Shown: one piece after another, positions 8,391-18,240 of the stretch
How the letters are laid out: every line of letters starts with the position of its first letter
Position numbering within the stretch: position 1 is the first letter of the stretch
Assembly: GCF_020723905.1 (NCBI RefSeq)
Contig: NZ_DYHZ01000004.1
Span: 115,099-179,098 of the forward strand
Reading direction: 5' to 3'
Source: Anaerolinea thermophila
GTDB taxonomy: Bacteria > Chloroflexota > Anaerolineae > Anaerolineales > Anaerolineaceae
DNA: 64,000 nucleotides
Made by a program: the position numbers and the translations under genes
The notes under the pieces: generated by a model
The model's input: the letters and a program-made list of their open reading frames with translations, nothing else
What the model was told of the DNA's origin: nothing
Databases searched by the model: none

Positions 8391-9479
8391 ATGCCTCGTT
8401 CTCTACTGGTTACCGGCGGAGCCGGGTTTATCGGTTCCAACTTCGTGCGCTATCTGCTCGCGCATGACCCCGCCGTCCACATCATCAATCTGGACCTGCT
8501 GACCTACGCGGGCAGTCTGGAAAACCTGAAGGATTTGCCCGACCCAGCCCGTCACACCTTTGTACAGGGCGATATCTGTGACCGCGCCCTGGTGGATGAC
8601 CTCTTCCGCCGCTATCGGATTGACACCGTGGTGCACTTTGCCGCCGAATCGCACGTGGATCGCTCCATCCTTGGTCCCGCGCAGTTCATCCAGACTAACA
8701 TCGTCGGCACCTTCACCCTGCTGGAAGCAGCCCGCGAAGCCTGGCTGAAAGAGGGCATTGTCCCGCGCGAACAGACCCGCTTCCACCACGTCTCCACCGA
8801 TGAGGTTTTTGGCTCGCTGGAACCGGATGACCCGCCCTTTACCGAAACTACCCCCTACAATCCGCGCTCGCCCTACTCTGCCTCCAAAGCCTCCAGCGAT
8901 CATCTCGTGCGGGCGTACCACCACACCTATGGCTTACCCGTCAGCATCACCAACTGCTCCAACAACTACGGACCCTATCAGTTCCCCGAAAAACTCATCC
9001 CGTTGATGATCTTCAACGCCCTCAACGGCAAACCCCTGCCCGTTTACGGTGATGGTCAGCAGGTGCGCGACTGGCTCTATGTGGAAGACCACTGCGAAGC
9101 CATCTGGAAAGTGGTTACCGAAGGCACTCTGGGCGAGACCTACAACATCGGCGGCGGCAACAACCCCACCAATTTGCAGGTCGTGCATACCCTGTGTGAC
9201 ATTCTGGATGAACTCCTCCCGCACTCGCCGCACACCCCGCACCGTCAACTGATCCAGTTCGTCGCCGACCGCCCCGGACACGACCGCCGCTACGCCATGG
9301 ACATCACCAAGATTCAGACCCAACTGGGCTGGAGCCCCCGCGAAACCCTCGCCAGCGGATTGCGCAAGACCGTGCAATGGTACCTGAATCACCCCGAATG
9401 GATTGAAGCCATCCGCCAGCATTCCGACTTGAGCGGGTGGATGGAGAAGAACTACGCCCGCAGAGGAGGTAACCCATGA
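8391..9479 (+). CDS. rfbB: dTDP-glucose 4,6-dehydratase
   Basis: The 362-residue extended short-chain dehydrogenase performs step two of dTDP-L-rhamnose synthesis. It has the NAD site [11 protein letters not shown] at residues 8-18, the catalytic T136-D137-E138 (STDEVFG) and Y162-K166 (YSASK). The start at 8391 is preferred over a GTG at 8361 because GGGAGG precedes it and the family begins near [10 protein letters not shown]. Its stop overlaps the rfbA start (ATGA), so translation is coupled. Length is normal. Confidence 0.97.
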   Translation: MPRSLLVTGGAGFIGSNFVRYLLAHDPAVHIINLDLLTYAGSLENLKDLPDPARHTFVQGDICDRALVDDLFRRYRIDTVVHFAAESHVDRSILGPAQFIQTNIVGTFTLLEAAREAWLKEGIVPREQTRFHHVSTDEVFGSLEPDDPPFTETTPYNPRSPYSASKASSDHLVRAYHHTYGLPVSITNCSNNYGPYQFPEKLIPLMIFNALNGKPLPVYGDGQQVRDWLYVEDHCEAIWKVVTEGTLGETYNIGGGNNPTNLQVVHTLCDILDELLPHSPHTPHRQLIQFVADRPGHDRRYAMDITKIQTQLGWSPRETLASGLRKTVQWYLNHPEWIEAIRQHSDLSGWMEKNYARRGGNP

Positions 9480-10348
9480 AAGGCATCATCCTGGCTGGCG
9501 GGAAAGGCACCCGCCTGTATCCCCTGACGCTGTCCATCAGCAAGCAAATTCTGCCGGTGTACAACAAGCCGATGATTTACTACCCCCTGTCCATCCTCAT
9601 GTTCGCCCGCATTCGCGAGATTCTGGTCATCAGCACCCCCGATGACCTGCCCGTGTTTCAGCGCCTGCTGGGCAATGGCAGTCAGTGGGGACTGTCCTTC
9701 TCGTACGCCGAACAGCCCCAGCCCAACGGACTGGCAGAAGCCTTCCTCATCGGGCGGGACTTTCTGGCGGGTGAACCCGCCGCGCTGATTCTGGGCGATA
9801 ACATCTTCTACGGGCACGGCTTGCCGGAGCAGGTTCAGCGCGCCGCCAGCCTGACCCGCGGCGCGGTGATCTTTGCCTATCCAGTGCGCGACCCCGAACG
9901 CTACGGCGTGGTGGAGTTCGATGGTAACGGCAGGGCGGTCAGCATTGAGGAAAAGCCCCGACAGCCGCGCTCGCGTTATGCTGTGCCCGGTATGTACTTC
10001 TACGACGAACGGGTGTGCGACTTCGCCGCCGCGCTCAAACCCTCACCGCGGGGCGAACTGGAAATCACCGATCTCAACCGGGTCTATCTGGAGCGGGGCG
10101 AACTGCAGGTGGAACTGCTGGGGCGCGGCATCGCCTGGCTGGACGCCGGCACGCACGAATCGCTCATGCAGGCATCCAGTTTCGTGCAGGCAGTGGAAGA
10201 CCGCCAGGGGCTGATGATTGCCTGCCCGGAGGAAATTGCCTGGCGCATGGGCTTCATTGACGACCAGCAATTACTGGCGCAAGCCCAACACTACGGACAG
10301 AACGAGTACGGCGCCTATCTCCTGCGCCTGCTGGAGGAAAAGATTTGA
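9476..10348 (+). CDS. rfbA: Glucose-1-phosphate thymidylyltransferase
   Basis: The 290-residue nucleotidyltransferase makes dTDP-glucose from dTTP and glucose-1-phosphate, the first step of the pathway. The signature [13 protein letters not shown], the following [16 protein letters not shown] and the ILGDNIF metal/nucleotide motif are intact. Length is normal for the short RmlA class. It starts within the rfbB stop (ATGA) behind an AGAGGAGG site, and its own stop overlaps the rfbD start (TGATG). Confidence 0.97.
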   Translation: MKGIILAGGKGTRLYPLTLSISKQILPVYNKPMIYYPLSILMFARIREILVISTPDDLPVFQRLLGNGSQWGLSFSYAEQPQPNGLAEAFLIGRDFLAGEPAALILGDNIFYGHGLPEQVQRAASLTRGAVIFAYPVRDPERYGVVEFDGNGRAVSIEEKPRQPRSRYAVPGMYFYDERVCDFAAALKPSPRGELEITDLNRVYLERGELQVELLGRGIAWLDAGTHESLMQASSFVQAVEDRQGLMIACPEEIAWRMGFIDDQQLLAQAQHYGQNEYGAYLLRLLEEKI

Positions 10349-11241
10349 TGCGCATCCTCCTGCTGGGTCACCACGGACAGGTGGGCTGGGAATGCCGCCG
10401 CACGCTGGCGCCGCTGGGCGAAGTGGTCACCGCCGATTATCCTGAGGTAGATTTTGCCCAACCAGAGCGCCTGCCCGCACTGGTGGAGCGCGTGCATCCA
10501 CAGGTCATTCTCAATGCCGCCGCCTACACCGCCGTAGACCGCGCCGAGAGTGAGCCAGAGGTGGCACGGCGGGTCAACGCACTGGCGCCCGGCGTGCTGG
10601 CAGAATCTGCCCGGCAGGTAGGAGCGGCGCTCGTGCACATCTCCACCGATTACGTTTTTGACGGAAGCAAAGGCGCGCCTTACACCGAGCAAGACCTTCC
10701 CCATCCCCTCAGCGTGTATGGACAGACCAAATGGGAGGGCGAGCAAGCCGTCCAGCAGGCAGGCGGGGCGTATCTCATCTTTCGCACCTCGTGGGTGTAC
10801 AGTTTGCGGCGGGAGAGTTTCGTCCGCAAGGTACTGGAGTGGGCGCGCCAGAACGACACCCTGCGGGTGGTAGAGGATCAGGTTGCCGGTCCCACCTGGG
10901 CGCGTCTGCTGGCGCAGGCAATCAGCGCCGTGCTGGCGCAAGCCCTTGCCAGCGGAGATGCCCGCGCATGGCTGGAAGACCGCCGCGGACTGTATCATCT
11001 GGCGGGAAAGGGCTGGTGTTCACGCTACGAGTGGGCATGTGAAATTGTGCGCCTCGACCCGCGCCGCGAAGAACAGCGCGCCCGCGCAATCCTGCCCGCC
11101 CGCACCGCAGAATTCCCCACCCCCGCGGCGCGTCCGCTCTTTTCAGCGCTGGAAATCGGCAAATTTGAACGAACCTTTGGGCTTACCCTTCCCCCCTGGT
11201 CTCAGGCGCTGGAGATGGCGATGGAAGGGGAGTTGGGGTGA
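10348..11241 (+). CDS. rfbD: dTDP-4-dehydrorhamnose reductase
   Basis: The 297-residue reductase completes dTDP-L-rhamnose using NAD(P)H. It has the dinucleotide site GHHGQVG near the N-terminus, the STDYVFDG motif and the catalytic YGQTKWEGE. The ATG at 10348 overlaps the rfbA stop and has GGAGGAAA about 7 bases upstream; a TTG one codon earlier is less likely. The final 59 bases overlap the convergent membrane protein gene on the other strand, with coding frames credible on both. Confidence 0.96.
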   Translation: MRILLLGHHGQVGWECRRTLAPLGEVVTADYPEVDFAQPERLPALVERVHPQVILNAAAYTAVDRAESEPEVARRVNALAPGVLAESARQVGAALVHISTDYVFDGSKGAPYTEQDLPHPLSVYGQTKWEGEQAVQQAGGAYLIFRTSWVYSLRRESFVRKVLEWARQNDTLRVVEDQVAGPTWARLLAQAISAVLAQALASGDARAWLEDRRGLYHLAGKGWCSRYEWACEIVRLDPRREEQRARAILPARTAEFPTPAARPLFSALEIGKFERTFGLTLPPWSQALEMAMEGELG

Positions 11242-12190
11242 GCGCATCGGGAAACGCCGCCAGCCCCAGCCCCACAAAAGAAAACGCATAAGGCAAAAGC
11301 ATGCGCACTTCCTGCCAGTAACCCCACACCACAATCAACGGCAAATGGAAAACCAGCACCCACGCCGCCCGCTGAAGGAACTTCGGCGCGCGGCGGTATC
11401 CCACACCTGCCAGAAGCCAGAATCCTCCCAGAAAGAGAATCCAGTTCACCGCCGCCCTGAACAAATGCGCGGGCTGGATGTTGAACTGCCAGATTTGCGC
11501 CAGCGTCTCCACGTGTGCCGTAGCCGGACGAAGCCAGCGCAATCCCAGGAAGACCCCGCCCCACAGCAGGGCATAAAGCACCAGCCACCCGACATGCTTC
11601 CAGTGCCACCCCCGCAGAGAAAACAACCGCTGTCCCGCCACCGCTGTCAGCGCAAACGCGGGCAAAATCAACACCCCGGTTTCACGGTTCAGCGAAGCCA
11701 GCAGCACCACCAGCCCCAGCCATCCCCGGCGTCCCTGCGCCATCAGCAGAAGCGCCAGCGTGTAAAAAAGCGCTTCCCAGAACGACCACGGCTGAAAATA
11801 ATGATCGTAGAAGGTCAGCGGCATCACCGCCGCCACAAACAGCGTCCCGATGAGCGCATACTCCCTGCGGAACCAGACCCTCAGCAGGGCAAACCCCGCC
11901 CACAACCAGAAGAACAGCGCCAGCCCATTCAGCACGATGTAAGACAGAGCAAAGGCACGCCAGTCAGAAAAAAACAGCCGTTCTACCCGAAAAATTGCCT
12001 CGGCAAGAAAAGGCACCAGCACGCGGTACTGATAAGGCGAAGGCGCGCTCCCTTCCAGAATCTGACGGTGCAGAGCCAGGCGCATCTCCAGCGCAGGCTT
12101 TTCAATGTTGAAGAAATACACGTACGCCAGCGTCAGCGCCAGAGAGAAAAGCACACACCCCACCGCAAAAGTGAAAGAACGGGACTTCAT
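11183..12190 (-). CDS. Polytopic membrane protein, unknown
   Basis: The 335-residue protein has about eight membrane segments. The first outer loop contains SPYQYRVLVPFLAE, a motif I associate with uncharacterised membrane proteins near polysaccharide genes. It may be a GT-C-like transferase or polymerase, but no catalytic residues can be named. It is the last gene of a minus-strand operon, starting one base after the previous stop. Its C-terminal tail, rich in Pro, Ser and Thr, overlaps the end of rfbD on the opposite strand, so the true end of the structured part is probably earlier. Confidence 0.68.
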   Translation of the reverse strand: MKSRSFTFAVGCVLFSLALTLAYVYFFNIEKPALEMRLALHRQILEGSAPSPYQYRVLVPFLAEAIFRVERLFFSDWRAFALSYIVLNGLALFFWLWAGFALLRVWFRREYALIGTLFVAAVMPLTFYDHYFQPWSFWEALFYTLALLLMAQGRRGWLGLVVLLASLNRETGVLILPAFALTAVAGQRLFSLRGWHWKHVGWLVLYALLWGGVFLGLRWLRPATAHVETLAQIWQFNIQPAHLFRAAVNWILFLGGFWLLAGVGYRRAPKFLQRAAWVLVFHLPLIVVWGYWQEVRMLLPYAFSFVGLGLAAFPDALTPTPLPSPSPAPETRGEG

Positions 12191-12191
12191 C

Positions 12192-13880
12192 TCACCGTCC
12201 TCCAGAAAGGTCTACGCGGGTCAGCACCACCCCCTCAGGATGCGCCTTCAACCGTTCAGCGATGACTTCCAGCGGAGCGTTGTCATCCACCAGCACACTC
12301 AGGGAATAATATTGCTGAATTCCCATCTCCCGGAAACGGGAAAGCACTCTTTCATGGGTTGTTTCATCTCCACCCGTGGAAAGCATGTTTCCCTGAAAAT
12401 ACAGGTCAGGCACATCCATAGCAAATGCCTTACTAGCCATCACCACAGGATGATCTCGAATCGAAGTCAGTACAGGAAGACTGCGGGCATAGTAACTGGT
12501 AAGGGTACGAGCCGTCACCAGCCCTCGAATGGAAATGCTTAATCCCACCAGACATGCCACAACAAACATCCAGCGTACCGCCTTAAACAGCCGTTGATTT
12601 GCAGAAAGAGAGAGGGTGTGTAACTCAAGTCCTGCTGCCACCACCAGCAGAGGGTAAAACGAAAGCAGGTAGCGCGGTCCCCATTGCAAACCGCCCGCAC
12701 CAACCCACGCCCGCCAGAGGTACACCACTCCGTACACCAGCAAACTCGCCGTCAGCATGGCAGGGAAAGCAGATTGCTTCCATGCCGGCTTGCGCAGTAA
12801 ATAATACAGTCCAAAAAGCACCTGCGGTGCTGCCAGCACGGCGCCGTGCACCGCCTGATACCACGTGGGCTGAAACGCCACCCAGCCGCACACCCCAATC
12901 ACCACCCCAAAGGCGCTCAGCGAGAGCCAGCGCAGACGGGGGAAGAACGCCAGCACCGCCCCCGCCAGCAGGGAAAGGCTCGCCGTCCACAGTGCCCAGC
13001 GAGGAAAGATGAAACCATCCACCCGCGGCGGGTTAAAAAAAGCATATGCCAGCAATTTCAGCCCCGCATTTTGCCACCCGGAGAGGGATTCGGCTTCCAC
13101 CAGTTGACCAAAGGTGGGACCCAGAGGATGTCCGGTTGTCCACAGGTTCAATGCCATCCACGGCAATGCCGTCGCCCCAGCACTGAGAGCGGCAAAAAGG
13201 GCTGGGCGGGGACGGCGCACCAGAAGCACCGCGCCAAACCCGATGAGCAGAAAAGCGGCATCGGGGCGGAAGAACACCGCCAGCGAGCCGCTGATCCCCG
13301 CCAGCACGGCGGAACGAATGCGCCCATGCTCATCGGCGTCCAGCATACCCAGCAGAGCGCCCAGCACTCCGGCAGTGCTGAGGGTGTGCTCCCAGAACCG
13401 CGTGGCGTAAAACGCCACCGGCGTTGCCAGCCCCGTCAAGAACAGGGCAACGATCCCCCATCTCTCCGATCGGGTCAAACGCCGTACCAGCATGCCGGTC
13501 AACCCTGCCGTCAGCGCCCCCGCGGCGGCAGGCAGTACAAACAGCCCCAGCCAGCCAAAGACCTGATAAAAGGGCAGAGACACCAGCGGCAGGGCAATGG
13601 GCCACCAGGAGTACATTTCACCATCGCGGGGGATAAAGTAATATAGAGGAACAAATTCCAGATTGGGGTCCAGACTTTGAGCAGGATAAACCAGGGGAGT
13701 ATTCAGCCGTCCAGTTTCCAGAATGGAGCGGAGAAAAATATACTTTCCACCTTCATCCAGCGACCAGAATACCTTCTGCGGCGTCAGGGAGATCCAGATG
13801 AGATAAAACACCCACAACAGGAAAGTGCTCCCCCCCAGCAGGCCTTTTAGAGTTTTCCAAAACCCGGAAGAAAATCTCAT
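12192..13880 (-). CDS. Polytopic GT-C-like membrane protein
   Basis: The 562-residue protein has roughly eleven membrane segments and a C-terminal extracytoplasmic part of about 120 residues. Its first outer loop has the acidic pair D42-E43 (FWSLDEGG), as expected for a GT-C glycosyltransferase using a polyprenyl-phosphate sugar. It lies in the polysaccharide operon, 16 bases after the glycosyltransferase-methyltransferase gene and one base before the next membrane gene. No good ribosome site precedes its ATG, so coupling is possible. Substrate unknown. Confidence 0.72.
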   Translation of the reverse strand: MRFSSGFWKTLKGLLGGSTFLLWVFYLIWISLTPQKVFWSLDEGGKYIFLRSILETGRLNTPLVYPAQSLDPNLEFVPLYYFIPRDGEMYSWWPIALPLVSLPFYQVFGWLGLFVLPAAAGALTAGLTGMLVRRLTRSERWGIVALFLTGLATPVAFYATRFWEHTLSTAGVLGALLGMLDADEHGRIRSAVLAGISGSLAVFFRPDAAFLLIGFGAVLLVRRPRPALFAALSAGATALPWMALNLWTTGHPLGPTFGQLVEAESLSGWQNAGLKLLAYAFFNPPRVDGFIFPRWALWTASLSLLAGAVLAFFPRLRWLSLSAFGVVIGVCGWVAFQPTWYQAVHGAVLAAPQVLFGLYYLLRKPAWKQSAFPAMLTASLLVYGVVYLWRAWVGAGGLQWGPRYLLSFYPLLVVAAGLELHTLSLSANQRLFKAVRWMFVVACLVGLSISIRGLVTARTLTSYYARSLPVLTSIRDHPVVMASKAFAMDVPDLYFQGNMLSTGGDETTHERVLSRFREMGIQQYYSLSVLVDDNAPLEVIAERLKAHPEGVVLTRVDLSGGR

Positions 13881-13896
13881 ACGGCTCGAATGGCAT

Positions 13897-16800
13897 TCAG
13901 CGTTTTTTTGCTAGAAGGATCCAGAAATCTGTCCCAAACATCTGGCAAAGATGCGTGTATTCGTTGGGATCATAAGCCCGACGTTCCACATAACGATATA
14001 AACGGTGCGCTCGACGGCGTATTTTTTCTACCAGATGGGAAGGAATCTGAATCTCAGAAAGACGCTCTTCCATCTTTTTTATCGCGTCTTTCATCTCTCT
14101 TAATAACAGAGAGGGTTCCACCCATCTCTCATTAAGAAGTTGTGCCTCTAACCCCTGTTCCTTAATCCTGTGGATATACCAATCAATGAGATGATACTCG
14201 TTCACCCCATAGGCAATATCCGGATAAAGACTCTTGAAATACATTTCGGCATCCTTTGGAGTGAGCAGCGTAATTCCCGGAAGATTATAGTGTCCATCAT
14301 TCCACAAAAAGCGATACCAGAATGGATTGGGAATTTCCATGTAGAGCACCCCCCCGGGTTTCAGCGCTTTTGCCAGTTGCGAAAGGGTCAATGAGGGATT
14401 GGAAACGTGTTCAATCACATCGTTGCAGGTGAGAAAGTCAAATGTGCCCAACTCGTTGAAGCCAGATGATTCTACATTGAGGCAATACAATTCCCCCTGA
14501 ACACCTTTCTCACGCAGGTTAATTGCCGCCAGATCTAACAAATCCTGGTTCACATCAATTCCCACCACCCGGGAACAGCCTCTCTGAGCAAAGGCGATTA
14601 AGAAACCTCCATAGGCACAACCCACATCCAGAAAACTCTTTTCGCGGAAATCGATCCAGTTTCGAAGACGATCAGCAACCTTTGCTCCTCGCTCAATGGT
14701 TCCTTTTGCAAAATTTAACCATAACGCGAACGTTTCTTTCGGCAATCCAGCAGAAATGCGTTCAAGATAGGACTGTAAGGCGAAATTGAATTCGGGTCCG
14801 GTAACGGTAGGAACAAGTCGAGCCGCAATGGATTGCGCTCGTACCTGCCACGTGTTGTGTAAAGCCTCTTCTGTGGCAAGATTCTGGTAACCGGCATCGT
14901 TTCGTAAGTTCAGCGCTTCATCAATCTTAGTGCTGAAAGTCTGAGGAGTACCTGCAACCAGTACACCTCTGGTTTTCATGCTCTCTCGCATGGGGGTAAT
15001 GACGACTGGCTTACGGGCTGCCATATATTCAAACAGTTTCAACGGCGAAGTGGAATGTGTAATGTCATTGACCACAAAAGGAATCATGCATACATCAAAG
15101 TACCGCAGGTAATCCGGTAACAAAGCGTAATCTTTCTTCCCCAGCCAAAACACATTCGAAAACTCTTCCAGATGTGCCTGATGCACCGTACCATCGTAAT
15201 CGGGACCTATCAACACAAAGTTGAGATCCGGGCGCAATGCCGCTACCTTTCGGAGCAGATCGTAATCAAACCAGCGTGCCAGTGCCCCATAATACCCGAC
15301 AATCGGGTGCTTCATACGAACAACCGGTTCCAGATCGGCTGGGGGAGGAGCACTTTTTTTCCACACCTGCTCAAAATGAGAATAATCTACCCCGTTGGGA
15401 ACAAGAAGCGCATCCGGGCGAACAGAGCGTACCTGTTCCAGCAATTTATCTGCTGTGGCAACAACCAGTTCAGCATTTCGCAAAAAGAAGCGATGATTTG
15501 CCTCTAATTCAGGAAGGGGACGGGAAAAGACTTCCAGTTCATCAATATACTCATAAATGACGCGCGGTTCGGTAAAAAAGGAGAGATAATCGCGATTATA
15601 GGGATAGAAAAATACAATCGGACGAGAGATATTGGCAAATAATTTCATCTCCACCTTTGCCAGATACAGGCGGGGTGCCAGTTGATGGAACCCCTTTGGA
15701 GTGGGGATATATTCTGGCTGACAGTAGAAGACCAGATACCCCTCCCGCGCAAACGCCATTGCCAGGTGCTGAGGACGCTGATAGAGAGCCGCTTTCCACT
15801 CGATAGAAGGAGGAAAAACAATGATCCCCTTGACATCGGAATGTTCTTTCAAAATATCCATCAATTCCGCATACAGATTGCGGAAAACAAAGCGGCGTAT
15901 CTTGCGCAAAAGGGCAAGACGATTCAGGTAGCGCATAACCCTGCCGCCCGAGGGCAAAATCGCCTGACGAATTTTGTTGAGCACGAGATATGCCTGCCAG
16001 ACAGGACTGGCTTCAAAACGAGCGACCCTTTCCAGCAATTCCTGATTCTTTTTGGTCAGGTAATTCACCTGCTCCTGAAGCAAATTAATGGTGTGCTGGG
16101 ACTGATCCTGAGCACGTGTCGCAAGAGAGAGTGCCTCTATCAGAACATCTTTCCGGACCCAATCGCCGGGAATAGCCGGAGAGGGTAAAGATTGCCAGTA
16201 TTTTTCTGACAGCGGGAAAACCTCATCTGTTCTTTGCAGTGCAACAATACGATAGAGCGCACTTTGATTGGGAGAAACAACCCCTGCGCGATGGACTTCC
16301 CGAATCAGGTTTCGTACGGGTTCCTGTATCCCATAAATCCAGTGCACAAGAGCCTGAGTTAAAGCCGTCCCCAGCAACGCCTGGGCTTTTGGTATCCAGC
16401 CGGAAAGGGTCAGCGTTTCTTCCGTAGAAGATGGGTGTAAAGGAAATCTTTCGCCATCCCCATTCAGAGACATCCACAACCGCCAGATCCAGTACCAGTA
16501 ATTTTCGGGGTTGTACGTTCCCACCAGAAGATACTTTTCAGCATAGCCTTCAAGAATTTCTATTGCTTTGAGACGCTGTTCAGAGGAAAGAAAATCGTAA
16601 CCATCAAAAATGAACACCAGATCCCAACGTTTCTCAGGAGCAGGCACCCCATGGATGAAATGCACTCGCCCTTCCAGAACCATTTCTTCTTGTTGGAGAA
16701 TTGCCTGATCCTCTTGTTCCGGCAAAATGATGTCCACATCAAAAGCGGGATTTTGTACCAGTGCTTTCCCCGCCCAGGTAGACCCGCTACCCACCAGAAG

Positions 16801-16941
16801 GATCCTGCCTCCATCGGGTAAGATTTCCTGCAATGCCAGACGAAGTTCCTCTGCCAGTAAAGACACTTCAGGCATATCTTTCTCTTTAAATCGAGATAAA
16901 AAGGCTTCAGTGTATAAGTTTTTCAGCCAATCATTGCCCAT
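13897..16941 (-). CDS. Glycosyltransferase-methyltransferase fusion protein
   Basis: This 1014-residue cytoplasmic protein has several parts. Residues 1-230 contain a methyltransferase-like fold with a glycine-rich loop (VGSGSTWAGKAL). Residues about 275-320 look like coiled coil. Residues about 375-720 form a GT4-like transferase (GYYGALARWFDY, then TSPLKLFEYMAARKPVV). Residues about 750-960 form a SAM-dependent methyltransferase with motif I FLDVGCAYGGF and a later CNDVIEHVSNP. The transferase part is a paralogue of the gene at 19114-20313. Such fusions can add and cap or modify a glycan end, so a chain-terminating role before ABC export is plausible but inferred. GC is somewhat lower than in the flanking genes. 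An AGAGG element precedes the ATG. Confidence 0.85.
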   Translation of the reverse strand: MGNDWLKNLYTEAFLSRFKEKDMPEVSLLAEELRLALQEILPDGGRILLVGSGSTWAGKALVQNPAFDVDIILPEQEDQAILQQEEMVLEGRVHFIHGVPAPEKRWDLVFIFDGYDFLSSEQRLKAIEILEGYAEKYLLVGTYNPENYWYWIWRLWMSLNGDGERFPLHPSSTEETLTLSGWIPKAQALLGTALTQALVHWIYGIQEPVRNLIREVHRAGVVSPNQSALYRIVALQRTDEVFPLSEKYWQSLPSPAIPGDWVRKDVLIEALSLATRAQDQSQHTINLLQEQVNYLTKKNQELLERVARFEASPVWQAYLVLNKIRQAILPSGGRVMRYLNRLALLRKIRRFVFRNLYAELMDILKEHSDVKGIIVFPPSIEWKAALYQRPQHLAMAFAREGYLVFYCQPEYIPTPKGFHQLAPRLYLAKVEMKLFANISRPIVFFYPYNRDYLSFFTEPRVIYEYIDELEVFSRPLPELEANHRFFLRNAELVVATADKLLEQVRSVRPDALLVPNGVDYSHFEQVWKKSAPPPADLEPVVRMKHPIVGYYGALARWFDYDLLRKVAALRPDLNFVLIGPDYDGTVHQAHLEEFSNVFWLGKKDYALLPDYLRYFDVCMIPFVVNDITHSTSPLKLFEYMAARKPVVITPMRESMKTRGVLVAGTPQTFSTKIDEALNLRNDAGYQNLATEEALHNTWQVRAQSIAARLVPTVTGPEFNFALQSYLERISAGLPKETFALWLNFAKGTIERGAKVADRLRNWIDFREKSFLDVGCAYGGFLIAFAQRGCSRVVGIDVNQDLLDLAAINLREKGVQGELYCLNVESSGFNELGTFDFLTCNDVIEHVSNPSLTLSQLAKALKPGGVLYMEIPNPFWYRFLWNDGHYNLPGITLLTPKDAEMYFKSLYPDIAYGVNEYHLIDWYIHRIKEQGLEAQLLNERWVEPSLLLREMKDAIKKMEERLSEIQIPSHLVEKIRRRAHRLYRYVERRAYDPNEYTHLCQMFGTDFWILLAKKR

Positions 16942-16953
16942 CTCTTTAACCTC

Positions 16954-18240
16954 TTATCCTCGTTCCATTACACGAACTTCTGTATAAACTGGAGGAAGCA
17001 CCAGGGAAAAAACAGGCTTTTTCGAAACCACCTTCAATAACACTCCGTTCTCCACATAATCTAAATACTGCGTGGGTACTTGTGAGCGATCCTCCACGTT
17101 CATCACCAGCGCATAATCGCCGGGCGCCAGGATGTTCTGAAAGCGGAAGGTGACTTCGAGCGCCTGCCCGGCTTGCAGGGCGGGGAAGACCAGCCCTTCA
17201 TCGTACGTGGTGGCGGTGATAATATCCAGACCTTTCAGATTACGCAGGTTAATACCCGCTCCGTAAGCCTTATGAGGCAGGTGCTCCAGCGCCCGAATGC
17301 GCAGGGCAATCTCCACCGCTTCACCATATTCCAGCGTGAAGGCATTTCCGCCGGAAGACTGCACGCGGTAGGCTTCAATGCGCGCCCGCCCGTTCCCCCA
17401 GCGGATTAAATCCGGGCGCCCTTCGATGGGCACCCAGCCCTGCGCATCCACTGCCGCACTCTCTTCAACAGGCTGTCGGGCTTCCTGCTGAGCCTGCGCC
17501 TCCCACAGCATCTGAATGTACTGCGAAGTCACCTCCATGGGCGACCCCAGCATACGCATCTCCCCGTGAGAAAGCCACATGGCGCGGTCGCAGAGCATGC
17601 GCACGGTCTGCACATCATGCGTCACCAGCACAATGGCGGTGCCCTGTTTGTGCAGATCGCGCATGCGGTTCATGCACTTCATCACAAAACCGGCATCGCC
17701 CACTGCCAGGGCTTCATCCACAATTAAAATCTCCGGATCCACGCAGGTAGCAATGGAGAACGCCAGCCGCACGTACATCCCCGAAGAATACAGTTTGACC
17801 GGCTGATCAATAAAATCCTCAATCCCCGAGAAAGCCACAATCTCATCAAAACGGCGGCGCATTTCCTGCTCGGAAATTCCCAGCGTCACCCCGCTGAGGT
17901 ACACATTTTCCCTGCCGGTAAATTCCGGGTGAAAGCCCGCCCCCAGTTCCAGCAGAGCAGTCAACCGTCCGCGCCGCTCAATGCGACCCGTCGTCGGCGC
18001 CAGCGTACCTGCCATAATCTGCAGGAGTGTGCTTTTCCCGCTCCCGTTAATCCCGATAACCCCCAGCGTCTCCCCGCGCCGCACAGAAAGGTCAATGCCG
18101 CGCAGCGCCCAGAACGAACGCGCGTATTCCTTACCGGTAAAAGGGGTCAGAAAGAGCGTTTTCAACCGCTCGATTTGACGATTGTACAGGCGGTACGCCT
18201 TGGAAATGTTTTCCAGAACCAGCACTTCGTCGGGGTTCAT
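16954..18240 (-). CDS. wzt: Polysaccharide ABC exporter ATPase, Wzt-type
   Basis: The 428-residue protein powers export of a lipid-linked glycan. The ATPase part has Walker A GINGSGKST (63-71), a YSSGM signature (151-155) and Walker B ILIVDEA (D175-E176). A C-terminal beta-rich domain (about 290-420) matches the Wzt carbohydrate-binding domain, which recognises a modified glycan end. The start at 18240 overlaps the stop of the permease gene (ATGA); longer in-frame readings run through that gene and are rejected. Pairing with the upstream fusion methyltransferase fits exporters that read a terminal modification. Confidence 0.94.
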   Translation of the reverse strand: MNPDEVLVLENISKAYRLYNRQIERLKTLFLTPFTGKEYARSFWALRGIDLSVRRGETLGVIGINGSGKSTLLQIMAGTLAPTTGRIERRGRLTALLELGAGFHPEFTGRENVYLSGVTLGISEQEMRRRFDEIVAFSGIEDFIDQPVKLYSSGMYVRLAFSIATCVDPEILIVDEALAVGDAGFVMKCMNRMRDLHKQGTAIVLVTHDVQTVRMLCDRAMWLSHGEMRMLGSPMEVTSQYIQMLWEAQAQQEARQPVEESAAVDAQGWVPIEGRPDLIRWGNGRARIEAYRVQSSGGNAFTLEYGEAVEIALRIRALEHLPHKAYGAGINLRNLKGLDIITATTYDEGLVFPALQAGQALEVTFRFQNILAPGDYALVMNVEDRSQVPTQYLDYVENGVLLKVVSKKPVFSLVLPPVYTEVRVMERG

